From NCBI GenBank assembly GCA_033852175.1, contig JAWSUY010000015.1:1-64000 (forward strand): 64,000 bases of DNA, given 5' to 3'. The notes under the pieces were generated by a model, which saw only the letters and a list, made by a program, of their open reading frames with translations, did not search any database and was not told where the DNA came from. The stretch's first letter is position 1, and each line of letters opens with the position of its first letter. Source of the DNA: Agarilytica sp033852175 (lineage in GTDB: Bacteria > Pseudomonadota > Gammaproteobacteria > Pseudomonadales > Cellvibrionaceae). The position numbers and the translations under genes were made by a program. Below, in pieces: positions 1 to 6,627 of this stretch.

Positions 1-17
1 CGCCGGGGAATGAACGC

Positions 18-482
18 TTACCTTTCAATTACTTGGGTCCAATCACTTGACAACTTAAGAAATACATACATAAAAACAATATAAAGCAGCCAAGAAACCC
101 AGCTTGGCGCACCAAACCCTGCGATTAGCGTGATTCCAGAAAGGAATAGTATTGCTAGAGCCAAAATAACAAAATAGTTAGGATTGTGCTTAGATTCTAA
201 TTTTTTATGCTGGCTCCCATTTTTCGAAAGCTTGCAAGCAATTCTACCACTAAACAATTTGCTAATTGATAGTGTTAATTCGTAGTAATTTTCACCGGTT
301 TCGAATTCACTAAAACTTTTTGTTTTGTAATTTCTTGTTTTAGAAACAATAGAACCATTAAAATAGATGGTTTCTTTTCCGGAAAACGGCGATGAGAAAA
401 GCGCTATTACCCCTTCAGGCTCATTAAATATAAACCAAGAGCCTTTTAAATAATCTACGCTGGATTCATTCGGTATTTTCAT
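18..482 (-). CDS. Integron cassette protein, hypothetical, two predicted membrane segments
   Basis: Encodes 154 aa that I do not recognise. The N-terminal ~100 residues are soluble-looking and rich in aromatic and charged residues. The C-terminal third holds two hydrophobic stretches (about residues 103-121 and 126-142) separated by a Gly/Pro/Trp turn, so the protein is probably anchored in the inner membrane. The ATG at 480-482 lies only a few bases after the cassette start (TTAAGTG at 489-495 on this strand), which is typical of cassette genes with almost no leader. It is the most distal complete gene of the array in this window. Its own attC should begin at the left edge, of which only a fragment is visible (1-17). 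Function unknown; confidence is in the gene and its cassette status. Confidence 0.75.
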   Translation of the reverse strand: MKIPNESSVDYLKGSWFIFNEPEGVIALFSSPFSGKETIYFNGSIVSKTRNYKTKSFSEFETGENYYELTLSISKLFSGRIACKLSKNGSQHKKLESKHNPNYFVILALAILFLSGITLIAGFGAPSWVSWLLYIVFMYVFLKLSSDWTQVIER

Positions 483-487
483 AGTTA

Positions 488-563
488 CACTTAACGCCCG
501 CCATATTGGGCCGAACGAAGTGAGGTCCAGCCCGAAGGGCGAACAATGATGGCTTGGTTATGC
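488..563 (-). repeat. attC recombination site, cassettes 2/1
   Basis: The outer simple-site cores are complementary as expected for attC: GTTATGC at 557-563 (+ strand) pairs with the GCATAAC at the start of the same cassette (940-946), and CACTTAAC (488-495) starts the next cassette. The inner part is an imperfect palindrome (CCGCCATATTGGGC, then GCCCGAAGGGCG). It is nearly identical over about 67 bp to the attC at 2637-2712, although the two cassettes carry unrelated genes. Confidence 0.88.
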
Positions 564-926
564 ATTTGTTACTGCTTTACCTTGGTAATCTACTTCGACT
601 TTTTTAACTGCCGAGTTCAAAGACCAACGTATTAAAGAAACGACATCTTTAGGTGTAAACATACCCGTTTTACCAAATTGAGGAGATGAAAATCTTTTCC
701 AGACTCCGCCAGTTTCAATATTAGCGCAAAACCTTGCCCCTAATACTGTAACGACAAACCGGTCCCGCTGGTCGATATAGTACTTTACTAGAAATTTTTT
801 GTCCTCAGAGGAAACCGTTACAATTAGCGAATGTCCTGTGTGCCCCTCAAAGTCATCTTCAACCCACCAGAAATAGTCGTCGCCATCATGAACTAATTTT
901 CTCTTTCCTTTTTTCGCTATCCCCAT
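558..926 (-). CDS. Integron cassette protein, hypothetical, 122 aa
   Basis: An unrecognised soluble protein. It starts with a basic stretch (KKGKRK), then a Trp/acidic segment (YFWWVEDDFEGHTGH) and alternating short beta-like strands, with no signal peptide or membrane segment. The ATG at 924-926 sits 14 bases inside the cassette boundary and is preceded by a GGGAAGG ribosome-binding site. The stop codon overlaps the R'' core of its attC, a common compact arrangement. All cassette genes face away from the integrase, so transcription may come from an upstream cassette promoter as well as a local one. No function assigned. Confidence 0.75.
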   Translation of the reverse strand: MGIAKKGKRKLVHDGDDYFWWVEDDFEGHTGHSLIVTVSSEDKKFLVKYYIDQRDRFVVTVLGARFCANIETGGVWKRFSSPQFGKTGMFTPKDVVSLIRWSLNSAVKKVEVDYQGKAVTNA

Positions 927-939
927 GAACCTTCCCTAT

Positions 940-1020
940 GCATAACGCTCGCAGTTGGCGAATTTTTGTAGTGCAGCGAAGCGAAACGAAAAAAATGTCG
1001 CTAAGCTGCGTTTGTTATGT
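940..1020 (-). repeat. attC recombination site, cassettes 3/2
   Basis: GTTATGT at 1014-1020 is the R'' core of the 101-aa cassette and matches the complement of ACATAAC at 1334-1340, where that cassette begins. GCATAAC at 940-946 starts the next cassette. The inner region carries a run of GCGAAGCGAAACGAAAAAA with complementary GTCGC/GCGAA arms. The length is about 81 bp. Confidence 0.85.
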
Positions 1021-1320
1021 GGCATTCATAAATGCTCCGCCCATTAAACTCCCTGCAATAAAGCACCCATACCATAAGATCGGACTAATCACTGTTTGAA
1101 TAGCCACGGTCCATTTATTTTTTACTAGCCAGTAAATGGTACTTAAAAATATAACGATACTTAATATAAAACCAAGAATTGCGATCGGCAACTCTCTCGA
1201 CAACATGGCTCTAACTTCAATTGTCTGAGACTCAAATTGATAGATATCTACTTTTGCTACTACTAACAACAGCAAGCCTAGTGCAAATGGCGCCCAGTTG
1301 ATGAATACCACTTTCTTCAT
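1015..1320 (-). CDS. Integron cassette membrane protein, hypothetical, 101 aa
   Basis: A small integral membrane protein with three hydrophobic segments: about residues 9-24 (APFALGLLLLVVAKV), 45-66 (LPIAILGFILSIVIFLSTIYWL) and 75-95 (VISPILWYGCFIAGSLMGG). There is no recognisable family motif. The ATG at 1318-1320 follows an AAGGTAATCC leader just inside the cassette boundary at 1334. The stop overlaps the attC R'' core. It could be a small membrane effector or an immunity-type protein, which are frequent in cassette arrays, but nothing in the sequence decides this. Confidence 0.72.
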   Translation of the reverse strand: MKKVVFINWAPFALGLLLLVVAKVDIYQFESQTIEVRAMLSRELPIAILGFILSIVIFLSTIYWLVKNKWTVAIQTVISPILWYGCFIAGSLMGGAFMNAT

Positions 1321-1333
1321 GGATTACCTTGAT

Positions 1334-1443
1334 ACATAACGCCGCCAGAACGCGCAGCTTTGTAGTTGATTTTTTTGTGGCAGGCTTTTTTGCCACAAAA
1401 CAAGCGACGGAAAAGCTGTCGCTGTTGCTGGCCTTGTTAAGTT
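1334..1443 (-). repeat. attC recombination site, cassettes 4/3
   Basis: The R'' core GTTAAGTT at 1436-1443 is complementary to the cassette-start core at 1828-1835, and ACATAAC at 1334-1340 begins the next cassette. The inner stem includes TTTTTTGTGGCA...TGCCACAAAA, a long perfect inverted repeat (about 1372-1400), plus GCCGCCAG/CTGGCC outer arms. At about 110 bp it is one of the longer sites in the array. Confidence 0.85.
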
Positions 1444-1444
1444 C

Positions 1445-1822
1445 TTAGTGCCCCATTGGATCAAAGTATGCCTCCCATGTTAAAGCACCGCATTGCTTTG
1501 ATTTTGCTTTTTTCATATAAATCATTGCGTTTTCATGAGTAGAACTATTTATTAAAGCCACACCCAGATTATAAAATGCATGCTTATTCTCGCTGCCGTG
1601 ATCAATAGCCTTTCTAAGATATTCAGTTGCTTCTGTGTGGTTACCCATATCACACAAAACTGTACCGTAGTTTATGAGAGTAGATTCATCATTTGGGCTG
1701 TGCTCTAAGGCTTCTTCAAGTAGCTTTTTGGCATCACCAAAGTTCTGATGCCACTTGGAGCTATCTTTCCAAGTTTCATCTACCAGCGCTTTAACTTTCT
1801 TATTTATATCGTCGATATTCAT
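1445..1822 (-). CDS. Integron cassette TPR-repeat protein
   Basis: A 125-aa protein with about two tetratricopeptide repeats (residues ~35-105), visible as the pattern DESTLINYGTVLCDMGNHTE, then HAFYNLGVALINSSTHENA, with the small/large residue spacing of TPR helices. There is no signal peptide, so it is a cytosolic protein-interaction module. The reading frame stays open to 1846, but that extension crosses the cassette boundary (1828-1835), so ATG 1820-1822 (MNIDDIN) is the real start. The partner is unknown; TPR-only cassettes occur in other integrons. Confidence 0.75.
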   Translation of the reverse strand: MNIDDINKKVKALVDETWKDSSKWHQNFGDAKKLLEEALEHSPNDESTLINYGTVLCDMGNHTEATEYLRKAIDHGSENKHAFYNLGVALINSSTHENAMIYMKKAKSKQCGALTWEAYFDPMGH

Positions 1823-1827
1823 TTTGA

Positions 1828-1904
1828 AACTTAACGCCGCCAGCACGGGCGAGTGAAACGAGTCCAGCCAGCTTGCTGGCGAATGTGCCTGGCCTTGTTA
1901 GCTG
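1828..1904 (-). repeat. attC recombination site, cassettes 5/4
   Basis: GTTAGCTG at 1897-1904 (R'') is the complement of CAGCTAAC at 2236-2243, where its cassette starts, and AACTTAAC at 1828-1835 starts the following cassette. The inner arms are CCAGCACG / AGCCAGCTTGCTGGC. The length is about 77 bp. Confidence 0.86.
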
Positions 1905-1908
1905 TGTT

Positions 1909-2214
1909 TTACGAGGAAAAATGCTTATCCCACTCACCACAGCAGTTCTTTATTTTTGATTCAATTTCAGTTTTATCGATATCTTTAGATTCTACATTTG
2001 TACTAGGATCTGTGCACCTATGCTCAGCGCAAGATACAACATCAAATTTATTGTTTTCTTTTTTATGAACTGAGATATGCACCTCATACTCACCATAATA
2101 TTTCAATATTGTGAAAATTGAAGTTTTAGTACAACTTCCATAGTCAGGATAATTGGGGATTGGATAGTCTTCAAATGCTTCCCAGTCATCCATAATTAAG
2201 CTTTCAAAATTCAT
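1909..2214 (-). CDS. Integron cassette protein, hypothetical, 101 aa
   Basis: An unrecognised, acidic and Cys-containing protein. The N terminus carries DDWEAFEDYPIPNYPDYG, the middle a strand-like segment (YYGEYEVHISVHKK), and the C-terminal half four Cys residues (SCAEHRCT, KNCCGEW) in a hydrophilic, lysine-rich context. I chose ATG 2212-2214; an in-frame TTG at 2227-2229 would add five residues and also lies inside the cassette, so it cannot be excluded. No signal peptide. No function assigned. Confidence 0.7.
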   Translation of the reverse strand: MNFESLIMDDWEAFEDYPIPNYPDYGSCTKTSIFTILKYYGEYEVHISVHKKENNKFDVVSCAEHRCTDPSTNVESKDIDKTEIESKIKNCCGEWDKHFSS

Positions 2215-2235
2215 AGAATGTAATCTCAACTAAGA

Positions 2236-2306
2236 CAGCTAACGCCCAAATTTGCGGGCGGCTGAAGCGAAGCGTAAGACGATCCGCAATATTTGCTTGT
2301 TAAGTG
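2236..2306 (-). repeat. attC recombination site, cassettes 6/5
   Basis: GTTAAGTG at 2299-2306 pairs with CACTTAAC at 2637-2644 (start of the same cassette), and CAGCTAAC at 2236-2243 starts the next one. The inner arms are GCCCAAATTTGCGG and CCGCAATATTTGC. At about 71 bp it is one of the two shortest sites. Confidence 0.85.
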
Positions 2307-2626
2307 GGTTCCGGCAAGTTATTAAGATCAATTCCGCCTTCGCTATGTTTGATGCAACGAGCATATTCCCAACCGCTAATAACATAGTGACTAGCAGTAG
2401 ACCCACACTTTTCACATATTGATTCACTCTTCTCCTGAATATCGAAAAGATACATATCAAAAGCTTCATTTCCTTCACTTGTGTCGAAGTGTAAACCTGC
2501 CCATTTCTGATAGACATCAGTTATGTCAATATCTTTAGGGAGGTTATCGTATGCTTCATCAACCAAAGGCAGCCAACCTTCTCCACAAGTTTCTGAGATC
2601 CATTTTTTTGCACTTTCTCTGATCAT
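2300..2626 (-). CDS. Integron cassette protein with a small Cys cluster, hypothetical
   Basis: A 108-aa protein. The C-terminal third carries CEKCGSTASHYVISGWEYARC followed by IKH, a C-x2-C-x16-C-x2-H arrangement that may bind zinc. The N-terminal half is helical and acidic. The frame is open to 2695, but that part translates the attC site. The ATG at 2624-2626 (MIRESAKK) lies just inside the cassette boundary at 2637 and is the sensible start. The family is not recognised; a zinc-ribbon-like role is inference from Cys/His spacing only. Confidence 0.7.
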   Translation of the reverse strand: MIRESAKKWISETCGEGWLPLVDEAYDNLPKDIDITDVYQKWAGLHFDTSEGNEAFDMYLFDIQEKSESICEKCGSTASHYVISGWEYARCIKHSEGGIDLNNLPEPT

Positions 2627-2636
2627 ACCCAATTTA

Positions 2637-2712
2637 CACTTAACGCCCGCCATATTGGGCCGAACGAAGTGAGGTCCAGCCCGAAGGGCGAACAATGATG
2701 GCTTTGTTAAGC
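2637..2712 (-). repeat. attC recombination site, cassettes 7/6
   Basis: GTTAAGC at 2706-2712 is complementary to GCTTAAC at 3211-3217, where the HNH cassette begins, and CACTTAAC at 2637-2644 starts the next cassette. The internal sequence is identical to the attC at 488-563 apart from a few bases at the R'' end. The shared site suggests both cassettes gained their attC from a common source. Confidence 0.88.
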
Positions 2713-3207
2713 ATTTTTTTCGACCTCGGTCTCGACCTTATGTAAAAGCCAAGCAATGGTGGCGGGGTTTATTTTACCTTGCCCCCAGTGAGTGCTCGTG
2801 TTGGCTAGATACGTTTCTATTGCCAATCTAACTTTCGGCATAATTTCTTCCATATTTTCCAAATTTGAAAAAGGTTTTTTACCAAAAATAAATTCGTACT
2901 CCCGAAAACCTCGCTGATACCAATATAGACCGTAAAAACTCACCGCATGTGCACGTAACCAAACCCACATAAAATCAGAATCTTCGACATTAGGAGCTTC
3001 TGCATGGCACTGAGCACAAAGAAGCACGAGATTTGAGGGGGCTTCAGACCCGCCCAGAGAGCGCGGCACTATATGACAACGCTGTAGAGATCTTTTTTGA
3101 GAACATCTCCAGCAAAGTTTATCCGCTTCAGCGATATCAACAGATAAACCACTTTCATTTAAGTTGACCGCCCAGTACTCGACGATTTCTCTGTGTGTTG
3201 TTTCCAT
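2707..3207 (-). CDS. HNH endonuclease-family integron cassette protein
   Basis: A 166-aa protein with an HNH nuclease core at residues ~32-70: a zinc-binding CWRC pair, then RCHIVPRSLGG (the catalytic H is in the RCHIVPR block), the Asn of SNLVLLC, and a second zinc pair CAQCH. This is the classic C-x2-C / H / N / C-x2-C,H arrangement of HNH enzymes that cut DNA using a divalent metal. The C-terminal ~95 residues are helical, aromatic-rich and unrecognised; they may set target or partner specificity. The ATG at 3205-3207 is a few bases inside the cassette start (3217); the frame extends to 3279 only by translating attC. HNH cassettes can act in restriction or anti-phage defence, but that role is inference here. 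Confidence 0.82.
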   Translation of the reverse strand: METTHREIVEYWAVNLNESGLSVDIAEADKLCWRCSQKRSLQRCHIVPRSLGGSEAPSNLVLLCAQCHAEAPNVEDSDFMWVWLRAHAVSFYGLYWYQRGFREYEFIFGKKPFSNLENMEEIMPKVRLAIETYLANTSTHWGQGKINPATIAWLLHKVETEVEKNA

Positions 3208-3210
3208 AAT

Positions 3211-3324
3211 GCTTAACGCCGCTATAGCCAGCCCCAAATGTGGAGCTGTTTTGTGCGAAAATGCGCGCAGCGTATGCACAAAATCGCGTAATATTTGGGG
3301 TCTGGTTTATGGCCTTGTTAGCAG
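3211..3324 (-). repeat. attC recombination site, cassettes 8/7
   Basis: GTTAGCAG at 3317-3324 pairs with CTGCTAAC at 3656-3663, and GCTTAAC at 3211-3217 starts the HNH cassette. Nested arms include CCAGCCCCAAATG with TATTTGGGGTCTGG, and TTTTGTGCGAAAATGCGCGC with its complement around ATGCACAAAATCGCG. At about 114 bp it is the longest attC here. Confidence 0.86.
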
Positions 3325-3644
3325 AATTCTTCGAATTTTGCATTTAACTCCGCCTTATGACCCAACGTTATTACACCAATTTCACTATCGAAACCGAATA
3401 CGTGTAAATATTTAGTTTTATACAACACTTTTACAAAATTTGAGTAATGCTTCAAAAATGTGAATTCATGGGTTAACAACGGTTCAGAGAAAGAGATTGT
3501 ATATTCGCTTACCTCCTTCACGCATCCCTTTTTTAACCGAGCCCAAATAATAGGCTTGTGAGAGCAATATACAGAACAAAATTTAAAAAACAGCCCTGTC
3601 GGTTGCTCAATAAATTCTAATTCGTAATCGCCAATTTTCAGCAT
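3318..3644 (-). CDS. Integron cassette protein, hypothetical, 108 aa
   Basis: An unrecognised small protein built of alternating hydrophobic/charged strands (MLKIGDYELEFIEQPTG..., FVKVLYKTKYLHVFGFDSE), suggesting an all-beta or alpha/beta fold without signal peptide or membrane segment. The ATG at 3642-3644 has AAGGAAAAT upstream and lies 12 bases inside the cassette boundary. The stop codon overlaps its attC. No homology is evident to me, so I leave function open. Confidence 0.72.
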   Translation of the reverse strand: MLKIGDYELEFIEQPTGLFFKFCSVYCSHKPIIWARLKKGCVKEVSEYTISFSEPLLTHEFTFLKHYSNFVKVLYKTKYLHVFGFDSEIGVITLGHKAELNAKFEEFC

Positions 3645-3655
3645 ATTTTCCTTTA

Positions 3656-3760
3656 CTGCTAACGCCGCTTATTTGCGGCAAATTTTTGCTTTTAGTGGCG
3701 CAGCCACGGAAAATTTGTCCAGTGAGCATAGCGAACGAAGCAAGATAGCTTTGTTAACTC
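3656..3760 (-). repeat. attC recombination site, cassettes 9/8
   Basis: GTTAACTC at 3753-3760 is the exact complement of GAGTTAAC at 4251-4258, the attI-proximal boundary of the first cassette. CTGCTAAC at 3656-3663 starts the next cassette. Inner arms: CCGCTTATTTGCGG, GCAAATTTTTGC..., GGAAAATTTGTCC. The length is about 105 bp. Confidence 0.88.
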
Positions 3761-4235
3761 ACTGAGCATAATAAGTATCGAGGAATTTGCCAACAAAATT
3801 TCCTTCTTCGCTACCATCAGGCTTGGTAATTAGCCAATCTAATATATCACTCTCTGGAAACCTGTATTTCTGGCCATTTCTATAGCCTGAAACCGTATGA
3901 ATATCGTTGTAAATAATTCCATAGACGACACCAGACGAAATTTTTGTTACCAAAATAAAAACCTGCTCTACTCCGCCTAAGTTATCATGAAGCCTGGTTG
4001 TTAGAAAAAAATTCTCACCGCTAGGGAGACCAGCTAAAAACCGCTTCTTAGCTTGAGGGAATGATTTCAGAGCTTGCTTATTGTAAGGCTCCTGAGCTTT
4101 GAAAAAAGCATCCATTTCCGCCTTGCCGGTTGAAGACACGGGCTTATCTTCTGGAGCATTATCAGACAAAACCCTTCCGTCAGCCATGAGAGAAAGAGAA
4201 AAGATAAAAACAAACAGTCCTAAGATATATTTCAA
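3759..4235 (-). CDS. Integron cassette secreted protein, hypothetical (first cassette)
   Basis: A 158-aa protein with a clear signal peptide (MKYILGLFVFIFSLSLMADG, cleavage likely after MADG or near residue 19), so it is exported to the periplasm or beyond. The mature part has no family I recognise; it contains a strand-rich segment FFLTTRLHDNLGGVEQVFIL and ends in FVGKFLDTYYAQ. It is the integrase-proximal cassette, hence the most recently inserted by the normal integron logic, and the best placed for any cassette promoter read from the intI side. ATG at 4233-4235, with TATGGAGATAAGAG upstream giving a ribosome-binding site. Confidence 0.8.
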   Translation of the reverse strand: MKYILGLFVFIFSLSLMADGRVLSDNAPEDKPVSSTGKAEMDAFFKAQEPYNKQALKSFPQAKKRFLAGLPSGENFFLTTRLHDNLGGVEQVFILVTKISSGVVYGIIYNDIHTVSGYRNGQKYRFPESDILDWLITKPDGSEEGNFVGKFLDTYYAQ

Positions 4236-4250
4236 ACTCTTATCTCCATA

Positions 4251-4258
4251 GAGTTAAC
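4251..4258 (-). other. attI insertion point (cassette boundary)
   Basis: On the minus strand this reads GTTAACTC, the simple-site core at which the first cassette joins the integron platform. It matches the R'' core of that cassette's own attC at 3753-3760, as expected if the cassette inserted here by attI x attC recombination between G and TT. The platform side (4259-4566) therefore contains attI. Confidence 0.8.
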
Positions 4259-4514
4259 ATTTGTATCAGACGCCCTGTGGCCGCATATTCCGGCTGACGC
4301 CCATTTCTTGTTTTCAAACCCGAAAACTAACGGCAAAGCCTTACACCGTCAAGGCTTGGATTACTTTTCAAAAATTCTCTTGTGAAATATACGGCTCCAC
4401 CGCCGGATATCCCCTGCAGGTACGGAATCGCTAACCTTTTGATTTAACTATAAAAATACCACTTATCACATAAGAGTGTCTGATAAGCGGAATCCAAGCA
4501 CGAACTATTTTGCG

Positions 4515-4544
4515 TTCAAAAGCGGAATCATGACACTGTATATT
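4515..4544 (+). promoter_or_regulatory. Predicted intI promoter
   Basis: A -35-like TTCAAA (4515-4520) and a -10-like TATATT (4539-4544) separated by 18 bp, 22 bp ahead of the intI start codon. The -10 lies entirely inside the LexA box, so LexA binding would block RNA polymerase. Confidence 0.5.
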
Positions 4545-4551
4545 TATACAT
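4536..4551. promoter_or_regulatory. LexA (SOS) box in the intI promoter
   Basis: CTGTATATTTATACAT matches the gammaproteobacterial LexA consensus CTGT-N8-ACAG at seven of the eight fixed positions, with the AT-only centre typical of strong boxes. It overlaps the predicted -10. SOS control of integron integrases by LexA is established for Vibrio and class 1 integrons, so the expected meaning is induction of cassette shuffling upon DNA damage. Confidence 0.78.
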
Positions 4552-4566
4552 AAAAAGGACGTTATT

Positions 4567-5550
4567 ATGGATGACATTAGACACAATCTGCCCCCTCAAC
4601 CCGTTAAATTCATGGATAGATTTCGGGTCTTTATACGCAGTAAGCAAATGGCCTACACAACAGAGAAAACATACTGTGTGTGGGTCGTTGATTTTATCCG
4701 TTTTCATAGGATGAAACACCCTAAAGACATGGGTGGCCTGCACGTAGACGAATACCTGAGTTATCTGGCTGTAAAACGAAACTTATCTGCCAATTCACAA
4801 AAAACAGCTTTGAACGCACTCGTATTTATGTTCAAAAGATTCTTAAGCATCGACGTTGGCATCTTAGACTTTGTTCCAAGCTCTAGACCCAAAACGATAC
4901 CTACAGTTTTTAGTCATGATGAAGCTATGGCTGTAATTTCTCAGTTGAACGGAAAGTTCAAGCTAATGGCTTCAATCATGTACGGCTCGGGACTGAGAAT
5001 ATCTGAAGTATTACGGTTAAGAGTTCAAGACGTCGATTTTGCCAACGCTTGTATTATCGTACGCGAAGGAAAAGGTATGAAATGGAGGCGGACCCTACTC
5101 CCTAAAATGTTGATCGATGATTTAAAGCGGCAAATTTCAATCGCTTTGGACATACACAAACAGGATTTAGACGAAGGTTTTGGTGAAGTTTATCTGCCTA
5201 ACGCATTGCATAAAAAATATAAAAATGCTCCCAAAAGCCCCATTTGGCAATACGTTTTTCCCGCTAGCCGGCGGTCTAAAGACCCTCGCTCAGAAAAATA
5301 CAGACGCCATCACTTAGACGAATCAACCCTACAAAAGAAAGTAAAGTATTCCATTATCAAAGCACAAATTTACAAAAAATCGGGGTCACACACCTTCAGG
5401 CATAGCTTTGCCACCAACCTATTACATGCAGGCACCGACATTCGCAGCATTCAAGAAATGATGGGCCATAACGATCTCTCCACCACACAAATTTACACGC
5501 ATGTGGTCGGCATTCAAGAACGCGGCGTAGTCAGCCCTATGGACTCGTGA
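4567..5550 (+). CDS. intI: Integron integrase IntI (tyrosine recombinase)
   Basis: A 327-aa site-specific recombinase that joins attC and attI sites to insert, excise or reorder cassettes. An N-terminal SAM-like core-binding domain spans residues ~15-100 (FMDRFRVFIRSKQMAYTTEK). The catalytic domain shows GSGLRISEVLRLRVQDVDF (catalytic R), HTFRHSFATNLL (HxxR), and GHNDLSTTQIYTHV (H and the nucleophilic Y). Between them lies the insertion typical of integron integrases rather than other tyrosine recombinases: the block from YLPNALHKKYKNAP through the WQYVFPASRR and RRHHLDESTLQKKVK segments. Ribosome-binding site AAGGA at 4555-4559. It is transcribed divergently from the cassettes, as in classical integrons. 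All key residues are intact, so it is probably active. Confidence 0.96.
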   Translation: MDDIRHNLPPQPVKFMDRFRVFIRSKQMAYTTEKTYCVWVVDFIRFHRMKHPKDMGGLHVDEYLSYLAVKRNLSANSQKTALNALVFMFKRFLSIDVGILDFVPSSRPKTIPTVFSHDEAMAVISQLNGKFKLMASIMYGSGLRISEVLRLRVQDVDFANACIIVREGKGMKWRRTLLPKMLIDDLKRQISIALDIHKQDLDEGFGEVYLPNALHKKYKNAPKSPIWQYVFPASRRSKDPRSEKYRRHHLDESTLQKKVKYSIIKAQIYKKSGSHTFRHSFATNLLHAGTDIRSIQEMMGHNDLSTTQIYTHVVGIQERGVVSPMDS

Positions 5551-5753
5551 TGTTGAGTTTTACAAGCTACTCATCGTGCTAGGCCTAACGGCTTAGTCTG
5601 TACCATCAATATTTGGCAGGTTTGTGCACGCTTTCTCAGCCGCGCCAAACCCGCTATATTGTCCCCAACAAGAAGCGCTTCAGATTTGAATCCAAGTAGT
5701 AAGCACTTCCAACCCCCCTAATGACCGAATACCCAACACAGACCCTACAACCT

Positions 5754-6527
5754 ATGCTTATCGTCTTATCCCCTGCCAAAAACCTCGATTACGACACCCC
5801 CACGCCGACAAACAAACATACGAAAGCGAGCCTGCTCGACGATGCTCAAGAATTGGCGACGCAAATGAAGGCCATGTCGCCACAGGGTGTTTCTTCTTTA
5901 ATGGGTATTAGCGATAAGTTAGGCGTGCTCAATTACGACCGTTATCAGGACTGGGCGCTGCCTTTTAATAAAGACAGCGCTCGTCAGGCAATGTTTGCCT
6001 TTAAGGGTGATGTGTATATCGGGCTGGATGCTTATGCATTTGATGAGTCGGATATTGCCTTTGCTCAGGCTCATTTGCGTATTTTGTCTGGCTTATACGG
6101 TGTGTTGAAGCCGCTGGATTGGATGCAGGCGTATCGTCTGGAAATGGGAACGAAGCTCGATAACGCGCGTGGTAAAAATTTGTATGCTTTTTGGGGCGAT
6201 AAGGTCAGCAAAGAACTCAATAAGGCGCTTAAGAAGATGGACCAACAAGCCGTGGTTAACCTGGCTTCGCAGGAGTATTTTAAGGCGGTCGATACCCAAA
6301 AATTGGACGCTGAGATCATTACTCCGGTGTTTAAAGACTGGAAAACCGACAAGTATAAAATCATCAGTTTCTTCGCAAAGAAGGCGCGAGGGCTTATGAG
6401 CGCCTATATTATTAAGAACAAGATCAGTGATGTTGAGCAGATTAAGGGCTTTGATTCGGAAGGCTACGGCTATGACGCCGCGTTATCTTCGGATACGCAG
6501 TGGGTGTTTACTCGCAGGGTAGAATAG
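5754..6527 (+). CDS. yaaA: YaaA / UPF0246 family protein (peroxide stress)
   Basis: A 257-aa protein of the YaaA (DUF328) family, which in E. coli limits intracellular iron and protects DNA during hydrogen peroxide stress; purified YaaA has a DNA-binding fold. Family hallmarks are the start MLIVLSPAKNLDY, the LMGISDKLGVLNYDRYQDW block, FKGDVYIGLDA, LRILSGLYGVLKPLD, YRLEMGTKL and the C-terminal FDSEGYGYDAA. An in-frame ATG at 5721 would add 11 residues, but homologues begin with MLI-SPAK, so 5754 is chosen. There is no strong Shine-Dalgarno at either. It is unconnected to the integron and marks the chromosomal flank. Confidence 0.92.
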   Translation: MLIVLSPAKNLDYDTPTPTNKHTKASLLDDAQELATQMKAMSPQGVSSLMGISDKLGVLNYDRYQDWALPFNKDSARQAMFAFKGDVYIGLDAYAFDESDIAFAQAHLRILSGLYGVLKPLDWMQAYRLEMGTKLDNARGKNLYAFWGDKVSKELNKALKKMDQQAVVNLASQEYFKAVDTQKLDAEIITPVFKDWKTDKYKIISFFAKKARGLMSAYIIKNKISDVEQIKGFDSEGYGYDAALSSDTQWVFTRRVE

Positions 6528-6627
6528 GCGCAGGCTAAAGCGTAAGCCCCTGTCATGCCTGCTGACAACTGTAGCGCCAAGCAAATTATCGCTCAGTTTC
6601 AGCTATCGTTACCAAAACAGGCACTAT

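Larger units (their letters stand above)
4259..4566. other. attI / promoter region between first cassette and intI
   Basis: About 300 non-coding bases between the cassette boundary and the integrase start. It must hold the rest of attI and possibly the cassette promoter (read leftward), though I cannot pick a convincing -35/-10 pair for the latter. On the right it carries the intI promoter and LexA box described separately. An interrupted repeat CTTATCACATAAGAGTGTCTGATAAG (4462-4487; arms CTTATCA/TGATAAG) is also present and could be a protein-binding site. Confidence 0.6.

Noticed and set aside
2627..2695. Upstream extensions of several cassette genes (also 1823-1846 and 3208-3279)
   Set aside because: They translate attC sites across cassette boundaries, so they cannot belong to the mobile gene.
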